This document shows, in pieces, positions 1 to 5,991 of a stretch of DNA of 7,371 nt. The position numbers were made by a program, and so were the translations under genes. The stretch covers positions 1 to 7,371 of the forward strand of contig JAKDKP010000098.1 in NCBI GenBank assembly GCA_030453285.1, given 5' to 3'. A model generated the notes under the pieces. That model was not told where the DNA came from. It searched no databases and worked only from the letters and a program-made list of their open reading frames with translations. Numbering within the stretch: the stretch's first letter is position 1; each line of letters opens with the position of its first letter. The stretch is from Propionibacteriales bacterium (GTDB taxonomy: Bacteria > Actinomycetota > Actinomycetes > Propionibacteriales > Propionibacteriaceae).

Positions 1-723
1 GATGGTGTTGGCACTCCAGCCGTTGTCCTGAATCGAGGTGATGCCCCAGATGACGGCAACCATCGACCCCACGAGGGTGACCGCACCGGCGATGTCGAGT
101 CGGTCACGTGACTGCGGGGGTGCGTGCCGCAGCACTCGTCCGCCGACCAGCACGGCCAGCAGTCCGAAGGGCAGGTTGACCAGGAACACCAGATGCCAGC
201 TGCCCACCGACATCAGCGCACCACCCAGGAGCGGCCCGGACGCCAGGGCCGCGGCGGTGACGGCGCCGAAGACACCCAGCGCGCGGGGCAGAGCGTCGCC
301 CGGGAATGCCGTGCGGATCAGAGCGAGTCCGGCCGGGCCGATCGCGGCAGCGAAGACCGCTTGGAGAATGCGGCCGGCAATGAGCATTTCCACACTCACC
401 GATGCACCGCAGAGCAGCGAGGCCAGCGTGAAGCCGCCCACGCCGATCAGGAACACCCGCTTGTGGCCCAGCCGGTCAGCCACCGTTCCTGCGGGGATCA
501 ACAGGCCGGCGAACACCAGCAGATAGCCCGTGGTCACCCACTGGATCTGGGCCGGTCCGGCCCCCAGGCTGGCGGCGATGGCTGGGTTGGCGACGCTGAC
601 GATCGTGCCGTCGAGCTGGATCACCATGATCCCGAGCGCGACCGCGAGCAAGGTGAGCCAGGAGCGCCTGCCTGCCGTAGATGCGCTGGTCGGTGGATGA
701 GTGTGGTCGAGTGATGTTGACAT
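1..723 (-). CDS. DHA2-type MFS drug/H+ antiporter, N-terminal 241 residues (truncated by left edge)
   Basis: Reading the minus strand from the ATG at 723-721 gives an open frame of 241 codons to the window edge. It is an inner-membrane major facilitator of the EmrB/QacA (14-helix, proton-driven multidrug export) group. Visible marks are the helix-1 motif LDGTIVSVANPAIA (residues 37-50, with the membrane Asp38), the loop 2-3 motif GTVADRLGHKR (79-89), the helix-4 motif GRILQ (117-121), the antiporter motif C ASGPLLGGAL (161-170), and SWHLVFLVNLPFG (175-187), typical before helix 6. Motif B has Val where Gly is usual (RILQAVFAA). A strong Shine-Dalgarno, GGGAGG, lies nine bases before the ATG. 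The family is usually 450-550 residues, so about half is missing here. The gene is divergent from the TetR gene and shares its operator-filled gap, which suggests TetR-controlled expression. The transported compound is unknown. Confidence 0.93.
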   Translation of the reverse strand, partial: MSTSLDHTHPPTSASTAGRRSWLTLLAVALGIMVIQLDGTIVSVANPAIAASLGAGPAQIQWVTTGYLLVFAGLLIPAGTVADRLGHKRVFLIGVGGFTLASLLCGASVSVEMLIAGRILQAVFAAAIGPAGLALIRTAFPGDALPRALGVFGAVTAAALASGPLLGGALMSVGSWHLVFLVNLPFGLLAVLVGGRVLRHAPPQSRDRLDIAGAVTLVGSMVAVIWGITSIQDNGWSANTI

Positions 724-737
724 TCTGAACTTCCTCC

Positions 738-754
738 CTTGTGCACTGCGCAAG
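738..754. promoter_or_regulatory. Operator copy 1 (pump-proximal) for the TetR regulator
   Basis: CTTGTGCACTGCGCAAG is a 17-bp inverted repeat with a single mismatched pair around a central C. It is the most symmetric of the three copies. It lies at the pump's Shine-Dalgarno and leader, so a bound dimer would cover the pump's transcription start region. Assignment to the adjacent TetR protein is inferred from location. Confidence 0.72.
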
Positions 755-760
755 TTGTCT

Positions 761-777
761 CTTGTGCACCGTACAAG
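761..777. promoter_or_regulatory. Operator copy 2 (central) for the TetR regulator
   Basis: CTTGTGCACCGTACAAG shares its first nine bases with the other two copies. Its right arm pairs at six of eight positions. The centre is 23 bp from copy 1 and 20 bp from copy 3. It overlaps the proposed minus-strand -10 box and the spacer of the proposed tetR promoter. Confidence 0.68.
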
Positions 778-780
778 TAA

Positions 781-797
781 CTTGTGCACCGCGCAAG
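781..797. promoter_or_regulatory. Operator copy 3 (tetR-proximal) for the TetR regulator
   Basis: CTTGTGCACCGCGCAAG has the same left arm as the other copies and a right arm pairing at six of eight positions. It overlaps the proposed tetR -10 box and start point and ends 20 bp before the tetR ATG. This position fits autoregulation. Confidence 0.7.
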
Positions 798-817
798 GGC
801 CCAGTAGGATTGGACAC

Positions 818-1486
818 ATGGCCACCGAAAGACTCGACCGCGGACGCGTCATCGCCGCCGCCGTCACCCTTCTGGATGCCGAAGGCCTCGACGCGTTGAG
901 CACCCGGCGGCTGGGCACCGCCCTGAACAGCTCGGCGAACGCGATGTACTGGCACGTCGGCAACATGCACAACCTCGTCGGACTCGCCACCAACGCCGTA
1001 TTCGCCGAACTGGAACTCGACCCTCGGGGCACGTCGTGGCGAGACCGCCTGGCCGCCACCGCTCGCGAACTCCGCGGCCTGTTCACCAGGCACCACTGGT
1101 TGACGGCAGCATTCAGCGGCAACTCACGCATCCACGGACCCGAGATCGTCCGGTTTCAGGACCACCTGCTCCAGGTCTGCCAGCAAGCTGGTTTCGAGGG
1201 CTTCGATCTTGACTGGGCCGGCGCAGCGGTGTTCTCGTACGTCATCGGCGACGTGTGGGGGCAATCCCCGGCACCTCATGCAGCCACGCCCGTTGACTCA
1301 ACCGCCGACCTGGTTGAACAAGCCAAGGCCGATCTGGCCGATTATCCGCTGCTTCTGGAGCGGTACACCGCCCTGGCAGAGACAGATCCTGGCGTGGCCA
1401 ACGAGGCCAGCTTTGAGTTCGGACTGTGCACCCTGCTCGACGGTCTGCAGGCTCACCTCGACCATGTCGGCGTGCTCGACAGCTGA
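818..1486 (+). CDS. TetR-family repressor (tetracycline-repressor-like C-terminal domain)
   Basis: This encodes a 222-residue cytoplasmic DNA-binding repressor. The N-terminal helix-turn-helix occupies about residues 8-55, with the recognition part around LSTRRLGTALNSSANAMYWHV (27-47); YWHV followed by N-x-x-x-L is typical of TetR(D)-like proteins. The rest is an all-helical ligand and dimer domain most like the TetR_C_1 type. I chose the ATG at 818, preceded by GTAGGA about eight bases upstream, over an in-frame GTG at 701. The upstream choice would translate all three operator copies and read back into the divergent pump gene. It is divergent from the DHA2 pump, the classic arrangement in which a TetR protein represses the exporter of its own inducer. 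The ligand is unknown. The length is normal for the family. Confidence 0.93.
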   Translation: MATERLDRGRVIAAAVTLLDAEGLDALSTRRLGTALNSSANAMYWHVGNMHNLVGLATNAVFAELELDPRGTSWRDRLAATARELRGLFTRHHWLTAAFSGNSRIHGPEIVRFQDHLLQVCQQAGFEGFDLDWAGAAVFSYVIGDVWGQSPAPHAATPVDSTADLVEQAKADLADYPLLLERYTALAETDPGVANEASFEFGLCTLLDGLQAHLDHVGVLDS

Positions 1487-1508
1487 GGGGCCCGCCCGTT
1501 TCACAAGA

Positions 1509-1622
1509 TCAGGAATCGGTGGTCTTGCGCTTGCGGAGTTCCCCGTACCAGAGGGCAAAGAGCACTCCACCGCTGCCGATCAGGGCGGTCATGATGATGA
1601 CGATCCACCAGATAGGTTCCAT
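1509..1622 (-). CDS. Small single-pass membrane protein, 37 residues, hypothetical
   Basis: The minus strand from ATG (1622-1620) reads MEPIWWIVIIMTALIGSGGV, then LFALWYGELRKRKTTDS and a TGA at 1511-1509. It is one hydrophobic segment (about residues 4-27) followed by a basic tail with ELRKRK, which predicts an N-out/C-in single-helix membrane protein. Thirty of 37 codons end in G or C, like the neighbouring genes, which supports real coding. An in-frame TGA lies two codons before the ATG, so this is the earliest ATG. The ribosome site is poor: GAGG is only one base from the start. It begins 34 bases after the methyltransferase stop and may share its transcript. I do not recognise a family, and its role is unknown. 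Confidence 0.5.
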   Translation of the reverse strand: MEPIWWIVIIMTALIGSGGVLFALWYGELRKRKTTDS

Positions 1623-1640
1623 GCCTCACAGGATGGCTCA

Positions 1641-1654
1641 CGGTGGGGTCACCG
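1641..1654 (-). terminator. Small hairpin between the methyltransferase and the small membrane gene
   Basis: CGGTG-GGGT-CACCG on the plus strand is a perfect 5-bp stem with a 4-base loop, starting three bases after the methyltransferase stop on the minus strand. There is no T-run. It could be a weak terminator, a processing site or an mRNA 3' stabiliser, or chance. Confidence 0.25.
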
Positions 1655-1656
1655 CC

Positions 1657-2496
1657 TCAGGACGATGATGGGTCCGCCAGCTGCTCGGTGTCCGATCGGC
1701 CCATCCGGGCGCGCGCCTCGTACAGGAAGATCGCCCCGGCAATGGAGACGTTGAGTGAGTCGGCCCGGCCCAGCATGGGCAGCCGGATCGGCGCGAACGG
1801 TTCGTCCCGCCATTCCTTGCTGAAGCCGTAGCGCTCGTTGCCCAACACGATGGCGGTGCGCTGGTCGTACGTGACATCCCGATAGGACTGGTCGGTGTTG
1901 GCATCGGCCAGCAGCACGGTGAAGCCGCGTTCGCGCAGCCAGGCCGACGCCTGGGGCACCGAGTCGAACTCGATCGTCGGCACGCTCAGCACCATTCCGT
2001 GGCTGGCCCGGAAGACCTTGGGGTGGGTGAGCCGGGTGCGCCGATTGACCATCACCAGCAGATCGGCCGCACACCCGTCCATGGTCCGGATCAGGGTGCC
2101 CAGATTGCCGGGAATCTCGATGCCGTCGGCCACCAGCACCAGGGCCGTCTCGGGCAAGGTGATGTCGCGTGGCGTCCAGTACGGCAACTGGGTGATGGAC
2201 AGCAGGCCGTCGGGCTTCTCCCGTTCGGCCACCCGGGCCAGGGTCTTTGCCGAGATCTGGAACGACCGCTTGGCCCGCTCGATCGACTGACGGGCCCGCA
2301 GTTGGGCCTCATCGGAGTAGGACGCCTCCGGGCACCAGAAGAAGGTGTCGATCGGGGTGCCGGTCTCCAGCAGCGCGTTGTGTGCCCAGAGCCCCTCGGC
2401 GACGAACATCAGGGTCGGGTTGGGCGCGGTGTTGCGTTGCAGATCGATGACCCGCTTGATCGCAGCATGGCCGGCGCCAATCTGCTGCAGGTCCAT
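1657..2496 (-). CDS. SpoU/TrmH-family RNA 2'-O-methyltransferase
   Basis: This 279-residue protein is predicted to transfer a methyl group from S-adenosylmethionine to a ribose 2'-OH in rRNA or tRNA. All three SPOUT knot motifs are present: motif 1 NLGTLIRT (131-138, Asn131 and Arg137), motif 2 IVLGNERYGF (216-225, Glu221) and motif 3 PMLGRADSLNVSIAGAIFLYE around Ser247 and Asn249. The first ~100 residues form an RNA-recognition domain. The layout, including the N-terminal start and the RASHGMVLSVP stretch, recalls thiostrepton-resistance type 23S rRNA methyltransferases from memory of that family. A housekeeping target is equally possible, so I give no symbol. A TAG four codons upstream fixes ATG 2496 as the earliest ATG; the ribosome site is weak. 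It is divergent from the APH-like kinase. The last ~15 residues are a polar tail. Confidence 0.9.
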   Translation of the reverse strand: MDLQQIGAGHAAIKRVIDLQRNTAPNPTLMFVAEGLWAHNALLETGTPIDTFFWCPEASYSDEAQLRARQSIERAKRSFQISAKTLARVAEREKPDGLLSITQLPYWTPRDITLPETALVLVADGIEIPGNLGTLIRTMDGCAADLLVMVNRRTRLTHPKVFRASHGMVLSVPTIEFDSVPQASAWLRERGFTVLLADANTDQSYRDVTYDQRTAIVLGNERYGFSKEWRDEPFAPIRLPMLGRADSLNVSIAGAIFLYEARARMGRSDTEQLADPSSS

Positions 2497-2552
2497 CCGG
2501 GCAGCCTATCGTCGGTGCCCGATCACGCACCGCTCACCCTCGTCCTCGTCCC

Positions 2553-2591
2553 CACCCGCATGGGAGTCGACGCTTGGCACGAATGCGGGTG
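2553..2591. repeat. Perfect 9-bp inverted repeat between divergent methyltransferase and kinase genes
   Basis: CACCCGCAT (2553-2561) and ATGCGGGTG (2583-2591) are exact reverse complements separated by 21 bases. The pair sits in the 122-bp divergent gap (2497-2618), which otherwise shows only a short CTCGTC repetition and no convincing promoter. It could be an operator or a 5'-leader hairpin for the kinase mRNA. No regulator gene adjoins it. Confidence 0.35.
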
Positions 2592-2618
2592 CGCTTGCAG
2601 CGGGACTCGGGCACGCTG

Positions 2619-3608
2619 ATGATCATGACCACCGCACCGTCACGTGACCTCGCCGAATGGCTTGCCGACGAGTTCGCTCTCGGTGAGCCGATCAGATGTG
2701 AGCCGGTGACGCGTGGCGCGGTCGGAGCCCTGTATCGGTTGGACATCGCCGACGAGCCGATCCGCTCGTACGCGGTCAAGCAGTTCTTGTCCTATTCACC
2801 GACCGAGGAAGCCGTCGGGATGGAGGTCGCTTTCCGGGACGCCTGCGCCCGGGCCGGCGTGCCCAGCCCAGCGCCGCTGCGCAGTCGTACCGGCGCCGTC
2901 CTCGTCGGCGACCAGGGGATCGGCACGCGGTATCGCCTGTACGAGTGGGTGGACGGTCCCGCCGGTCGTGACGGTGATGCGGATTCCATGATCATCCTGG
3001 CGGGGTGGATGGGAGTCATGCACGGGCTGCAGGTCCCCGTACCACCTCAAATGTCCATCCCTGCCTGGTATCTGCGAGTCGAGGCCGACTGGCCCGAGCT
3101 CGCGCGACGCGTACGGGCAGGGCGGCTCCCCGACGCCGAGCGGTTGTCGGCCCTGTTGCCACAGATCATCGAACGCACGACCCTGGCGAACCACTCCGCG
3201 ACCCGGGATGCGATCTGGTGCCATCGCGATCTGCAGCCGGCGAACATGATCAACAATCCCGCCGGACCAGTGCTCGTGGACTGGGACAACAGCGGCCCCC
3301 TCGTCCCCCTGCAGGAATTGGGCGGACTCCTGCTGAGCGTCGGTGACGACATCGATCTCGCTCGCGAGCTGGTGGCGGCCCACCGAGCGGGCGGCGCGAC
3401 GGCGCGCATCACCGGGCCGGACTGCTTCGCCACCGGCCTGGCGAGCATCCTGAACTTCCTCAGCGAACAGCTCGAGGTCCAACTTGACCCCACGGCACCC
3501 GAGCATCACGACTTCGCCGCCGCCACCGTCGCCAGAATCGTCCGAACCTTGCCCACCGTGGCGCAGTTGGCGGATCTTGCCCAGGCACTGGCCGATGCAG
3601 ACAGCTGA
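2619..3608 (+). CDS. Aminoglycoside-phosphotransferase-fold (APH/choline-kinase-like) kinase
   Basis: From the ATG at 2619 this is a 329-residue cytoplasmic ATP-dependent small-molecule kinase. Seen in order are an N-lobe beta region with RSYAVKQF (invariant-type Lys54), the hinge-like stretch RYRLYEWVDGPAG, the catalytic loop WCHRDLQPANMI (His202, Asp204, Asn209) and the metal-binding VLVDWDNSGP (Asp221, in place of the DFG Asp). A C-terminal helical region follows. All key catalytic residues are present. Start choice is uncertain: TTG 2574, ATG 2583, ATG 2619 and ATG 2625 are in frame. Codons before 2619 overlap the inverted repeat and do not look like APH sequence, so I prefer 2619; no strong ribosome site separates 2619 from 2625. 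The substrate is unknown: an aminoglycoside, another antibiotic, a sugar or an amino alcohol. The ABM gene follows by 69 bp. Confidence 0.86.
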   Translation: MIMTTAPSRDLAEWLADEFALGEPIRCEPVTRGAVGALYRLDIADEPIRSYAVKQFLSYSPTEEAVGMEVAFRDACARAGVPSPAPLRSRTGAVLVGDQGIGTRYRLYEWVDGPAGRDGDADSMIILAGWMGVMHGLQVPVPPQMSIPAWYLRVEADWPELARRVRAGRLPDAERLSALLPQIIERTTLANHSATRDAIWCHRDLQPANMINNPAGPVLVDWDNSGPLVPLQELGGLLLSVGDDIDLARELVAAHRAGGATARITGPDCFATGLASILNFLSEQLEVQLDPTAPEHHDFAAATVARIVRTLPTVAQLADLAQALADADS

Positions 3609-3635
3609 CCGGTCGGCCCCGGGTGGGCGGACCGG
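3609..3635 (+). terminator. Strong GC hairpin directly after the kinase stop codon
   Basis: The stem is CCGGTC (3609-3614) with GACCGG (3630-3635), then a G-G mismatch, then GCCC (3616-3619) with GGGC (3625-3628), closing a five-base loop. It begins at the base after the TGA. No T-run follows, which is common for actinobacterial terminators. It may terminate, attenuate, or protect the kinase mRNA end, and would lower read-through into the ABM gene. Confidence 0.5.
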
Positions 3636-3677
3636 CGGCCGGATGACCTGGCGCCACCCCGATGTCAGGATGGGGGC

Positions 3678-3998
3678 ATGATCCTCATCGTGGTGAAGTT
3701 TCCCGTGAAGCCCGAATACGCCGAGTCCTTCCCTCAGCGGGTACGGGAGTTCACCGAGGCGACCCGTGCCGAGCCGGCCAACCTGTCGTTCGAGTGGTCC
3801 CGCAGCCTCGACGACCCGAACCTGTACGTCCTGGTCGAGGCCTTCACCGATGACGGCGCCGAGCCACATGTCACCAGCGACCACTTCCGCCAGATGACCC
3901 AGGAGTTTCCCCAGTATCTGACCGCCACACCGGCCATCATCAGTCGTCAGGTCGACGGCGCGGGTTGGGACGAGATGGGCGAACTCCAGATCAACTGA
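3678..3998 (+). CDS. ABM-domain protein, putative quinol monooxygenase (YgiN-like)
   Basis: This 106-residue protein fits the length and pattern of the antibiotic biosynthesis monooxygenase fold, a dimeric ferredoxin-like alpha+beta barrel. The visible pattern is strand MILIVVKFPVKP, a helix over 13-31, ANLSFEWSRSLDDPNLYVLVEAF (34-56) with the usual E/W pair, then HVTSDHFRQMTQEFP (64-78) with the conserved His-x4-His-Phe, and a final strand AIISRQV. Some members oxidise quinols or polyketides without a cofactor; others have no proven activity. AGGATGGGGGC stands directly before the ATG as ribosome site. It lies 69 bp after the kinase on the same strand, separated by a hairpin, so it may have its own or a shared transcript. 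It is convergent with the dehydratase. Substrate unknown. Confidence 0.85.
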   Translation: MILIVVKFPVKPEYAESFPQRVREFTEATRAEPANLSFEWSRSLDDPNLYVLVEAFTDDGAEPHVTSDHFRQMTQEFPQYLTATPAIISRQVDGAGWDEMGELQIN

Positions 3999-4009
3999 CA
4001 GGCGCCAGA

Positions 4010-4032
4010 TCGACCGGCCGGCACCAGGTCGA
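4010..4032. terminator. Possible bidirectional hairpin between convergent ABM and dehydratase genes
   Basis: TCGACC (4010-4015) pairs with GGTCGA (4027-4032) around an 11-base GC-rich loop inside the 47-bp convergent gap. It is readable from both strands and lacks a T-run. The placement suits a terminator for both genes; the structure is modest. Confidence 0.35.
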
Positions 4033-4045
4033 GCGACGGTCGGGG

Positions 4046-4987
4046 CTACCCGCTGCCCTCGATCTGGCTGGGCTCGGTGTTGGCGCCACAGACGATCACG
4101 CCGAGGCGGCAGCCCGCCGGGACCTGGACACGCCCGGACAACAGTCCCGCCAGGGCGGTGGCGCCACCGGTCTCGGTGAGCAGGCGACACTCATCCCACA
4201 ACCACTGCTGGGCAGCCTGAATCTCGGCGTCGGACACCAGGACGAGGTCGTCGACGAACTGCTCGGCGAGACCGTACGCGAGATCTCCGACGCGCCGACA
4301 GCCCAGCGAGTCGGCCGCCACGCCTCCAGTCGACACGTCCACCGGGCCACCGGCGGCGCGTGCCGCGTGCATCGACGGGGATTGCTCGGGCTCGACGCCG
4401 ACCAGCCTCGTGTCCCTGCCGTAGTACGCGGCCACGCCACCGAGAAAGCCTCCGCCGCCGACGGCCGCCACCACCAGATCCAGGCCCGGCACCTGCGCGT
4501 CGAACTCGGCCGCCACGGTTCCCTGCCCGGCGATCACCGGAGCCCCGGCATAGGCATGGACATTGGCCGCACCCGTGTCCGCAGCATAGGTCTCGGCAGC
4601 TTCCACCGACTGGGCGTACACGTCACCGGCGACCTCGATCGTTGCCCCGTACCGCTCGATCAGGCGCAGCTTGCTGGCCGGGGCGATCGACGGGACGAAC
4701 ACCGTGCACCGGTGGCCGAGTTGTTCGGCGGCAAACGCCAGGGCGGCGCCATGATTCCCGCCACTGGCGGTGGTGACACCGGACTCTGGCACGTCGAGGC
4801 TCAGCAATGTGTTGAAGACCCCGCGCACCTTGAACGAGCCGGTGTGCTGCAACTGCTCCAGCTTCAGGTGTACGGGAGCCTTCACCCCGGGCACCTTCAC
4901 CTCAAGGGTGGGCGTGACGCGCACCCACGGGGCAATTCGATCAGCGGCCGACAGGACGTCATCGCGCGTGGGCAGAGTTGCGGTCAT
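4046..4987 (-). CDS. PLP-dependent serine/threonine dehydratase-like ammonia-lyase (fold type II)
   Basis: This 313-residue enzyme belongs to the tryptophan-synthase-beta fold. Seen are GSFKVRG (PLP Schiff-base Lys53), SGGNHG (75-80, substrate carboxylate loop), VGGGGFLGG (176-184, PLP phosphate loop), Glu199 in VEP, and CGAN (300-303), where Cys300 occupies the pyridine-nitrogen position that is Ser or Cys in the family. It likely removes ammonia from a beta-hydroxy or similar amino acid to give a 2-oxo acid. There is no C-terminal ACT domain, so it resembles catabolic rather than feedback-inhibited biosynthetic threonine dehydratases. A strong GGGGGAGGAG ribosome site precedes the ATG. Its ATGA overlaps the nitrilase stop, so the two are probably translationally coupled and function together. 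Racemase or diaminopropionate-lyase-like activity cannot be excluded. Confidence 0.88.
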   Translation of the reverse strand: MTATLPTRDDVLSAADRIAPWVRVTPTLEVKVPGVKAPVHLKLEQLQHTGSFKVRGVFNTLLSLDVPESGVTTASGGNHGAALAFAAEQLGHRCTVFVPSIAPASKLRLIERYGATIEVAGDVYAQSVEAAETYAADTGAANVHAYAGAPVIAGQGTVAAEFDAQVPGLDLVVAAVGGGGFLGGVAAYYGRDTRLVGVEPEQSPSMHAARAAGGPVDVSTGGVAADSLGCRRVGDLAYGLAEQFVDDLVLVSDAEIQAAQQWLWDECRLLTETGGATALAGLLSGRVQVPAGCRLGVIVCGANTEPSQIEGSG

Positions 4988-5919
4988 CGGCTCTCCTCCC
5001 CCTCGTCGTGCCGGACGGTGGAGAGCTGACGCGTCTCGTTGACACTCAACTGGAACACGTCGGGGCGGGCGTAGTGGCCCGCCACCTCGAAGTCGAACTT
5101 GGCCGCCCGGGTCTCGCCTGGGTCGACGTCGGCGTACAGGATCCCCGCTTCGTCGTACAACGGCCCGGCCAGCACCTGGCCGTACGGGTCGATGATGCAG
5201 CTCCCACCGCGGGTGACGATGGTGTCGGGATCATCGCCGTACGTACTGTCCATCTCCGGCGGATAGTCGCCGCGACGCGTGAACTGGTTGCAACCGAGCA
5301 CGTAACAGCGACCTTCGACCGCGATGTGCCGCATGGTGGCCACCCACGTGTCGCGGGAATCGGCCGTCGGCGCCAGATAGAGCTGGACGCCCTTGTCGTA
5401 CATCGCCATGCGCAGCAGGGGCATGTAGTTCTCCCAGCAGATCACCGCCCCCATCCGGCCGGCCGGGGTGTCGAACACCGGTAGCGTGCTGCCGTCGCCG
5501 CGACCCCACACCGCACGCTCCAACCCGGTCGGGATGAGCTTGCGATGCTTGCCCAGATAGCCTTCGGGGCCGAAGAACAGCACCGTGCAGAACAATGTGC
5601 CGCCCTCGCGCTCCATCACGCCGATCACCAGGAACACGCCCAGCTCGGTCGCGAGGTCGGCGAGCCGATCCACCATCTCACCGGGAACGTCGACCGCCGA
5701 CTCCCAGTACCGGCGGTAGAGCTGATAGCCGGACCGGTCGCGAGCGCCGATCACCGAGGAGAAGGTGCTGCCGCGCGGGTAGCCACCGATGAACGCCTCC
5801 GGGAACAGCACCAGTCCCGCCCCGGCCGAGGCTGCTTCCCTGGTCCTGGCGTCAATCGTGACCAGCGTCGACTCCCGGTCGAACGCGGTCGGGCCGTCCT
5901 GCACCACCGCTACTTGCAT
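4984..5919 (-). CDS. Nitrilase (carbon-nitrogen hydrolase, branch-1-like)
   Basis: From ATG 5919 this is a 311-residue cytoplasmic hydrolase, predicted to turn a nitrile into a carboxylic acid plus ammonia. The catalytic triad is visible: Glu41 in LFPEAFIGGYPRG, Lys127 in HRKLIPTGLERAVWGRGDG, and Cys161 in VICWENYMPL. The second structural glutamate is Glu134 (GLERAVWG). CWENYMPL, the RAVWGRGDGS stretch and YLAPTADSRDTW are typical of true nitrilases rather than amidases or beta-ureidopropionases. I chose ATG 5919 because GGAG lies five bases upstream; the in-frame GTG two codons earlier (5925) would overlap that ribosome site. It is the first gene of a two-gene operon with the PLP enzyme and divergent from an IclR gene. 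Branch 1 includes aliphatic, aryl-aceto and cyanide/cyanoalanine-acting enzymes; which applies is not decided. Confidence 0.9.
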   Translation of the reverse strand: MQVAVVQDGPTAFDRESTLVTIDARTREAASAGAGLVLFPEAFIGGYPRGSTFSSVIGARDRSGYQLYRRYWESAVDVPGEMVDRLADLATELGVFLVIGVMEREGGTLFCTVLFFGPEGYLGKHRKLIPTGLERAVWGRGDGSTLPVFDTPAGRMGAVICWENYMPLLRMAMYDKGVQLYLAPTADSRDTWVATMRHIAVEGRCYVLGCNQFTRRGDYPPEMDSTYGDDPDTIVTRGGSCIIDPYGQVLAGPLYDEAGILYADVDPGETRAAKFDFEVAGHYARPDVFQLSVNETRQLSTVRHDEGEESR

Positions 5920-5991
5920 TCCCACTCCAAAGTATCAATACTGAACATATCTAATCGATATGGATACTTCAGCCTAGGAGCGTGGCCTAGC
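5920..5991. promoter_or_regulatory. AT-rich divergent control region with nested palindromes (nitrilase operon / iclR)
   Basis: This 72-bp gap contains a strongly AT-rich core: only 11 of 40 bases at 5930-5969 are G or C. Three symmetric elements are seen: AGTAT-CA-ATACT (5931-5942), CATATC-TAATC-GATATG (5946-5962), and an outer pair AAGTATC (5930-5936) with GATACTT (5963-5969). A possible nitrilase promoter is CTGAAG (5972-5967), 17 bp, TATGTT (5949-5944). A possible iclR -10 is GATACT (5963-5968). Operator function for the adjacent IclR protein is inferred from position and symmetry. Confidence 0.65.

Larger units (their letters stand above)
724..817. promoter_or_regulatory. Divergent promoter/operator region between the MFS pump and tetR
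   Basis: This 94-bp gap carries three copies of a 17-bp near-palindrome (listed separately). Possible promoters sit within them. For tetR, TTGTCT at 755-760 and TAACTT at 778-783 are 17 bp apart. For the pump on the minus strand, TTGCGC (796-791) and TACGGT (773-768) are 17 bp apart. If these are right, the two promoters overlap and bound repressor would block both. The promoter boxes are weak matches and are inferred; the repeats are seen directly. Confidence 0.6.

Noticed and set aside
701..817. Upstream GTG start for the TetR gene
   Set aside because: It would add 39 residues translated from the operator repeats and the pump's first codons; the helix-turn-helix begins properly after ATG 818.
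124..1096. Open frames at 124-714 (plus) and 476-1096 (minus)
   Set aside because: Both are out of frame or antisense to the MFS pump and tetR, are rich in Arg/Gly/Gln, and show no motif.
1485..1500. GGGGCCCGCCCG after the tetR stop as a terminator
   Set aside because: The possible stem is only three to four pairs with an impossibly small or weak loop, and no T-run follows.
1999..2619. 206-codon plus-strand frame opposite the methyltransferase
   Set aside because: It is antisense to a gene with all three SPOUT motifs; no domain pattern is visible.
2796..4190. 464-codon open frame on the minus strand opposite the kinase and ABM genes
   Set aside because: It lies antisense to two genes with clear family motifs; its composition (Gly/Arg/Val/Gln-rich without any domain pattern) is typical of an open shadow frame in GC-rich DNA.
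3965..5029. 354-codon open frame on the plus strand opposite the dehydratase
   Set aside because: It is antisense to the PLP enzyme, whose Lys, GGNHG and GGGG motifs are intact, and has His/Arg/Gly-rich sequence with no recognisable domain.
5545..5991. N-terminal extension of the IclR reading frame by about 150 codons
   Set aside because: The extension is antisense to the nitrilase and crosses the AT-rich control gap; IclR proteins normally begin near the chosen GTG.
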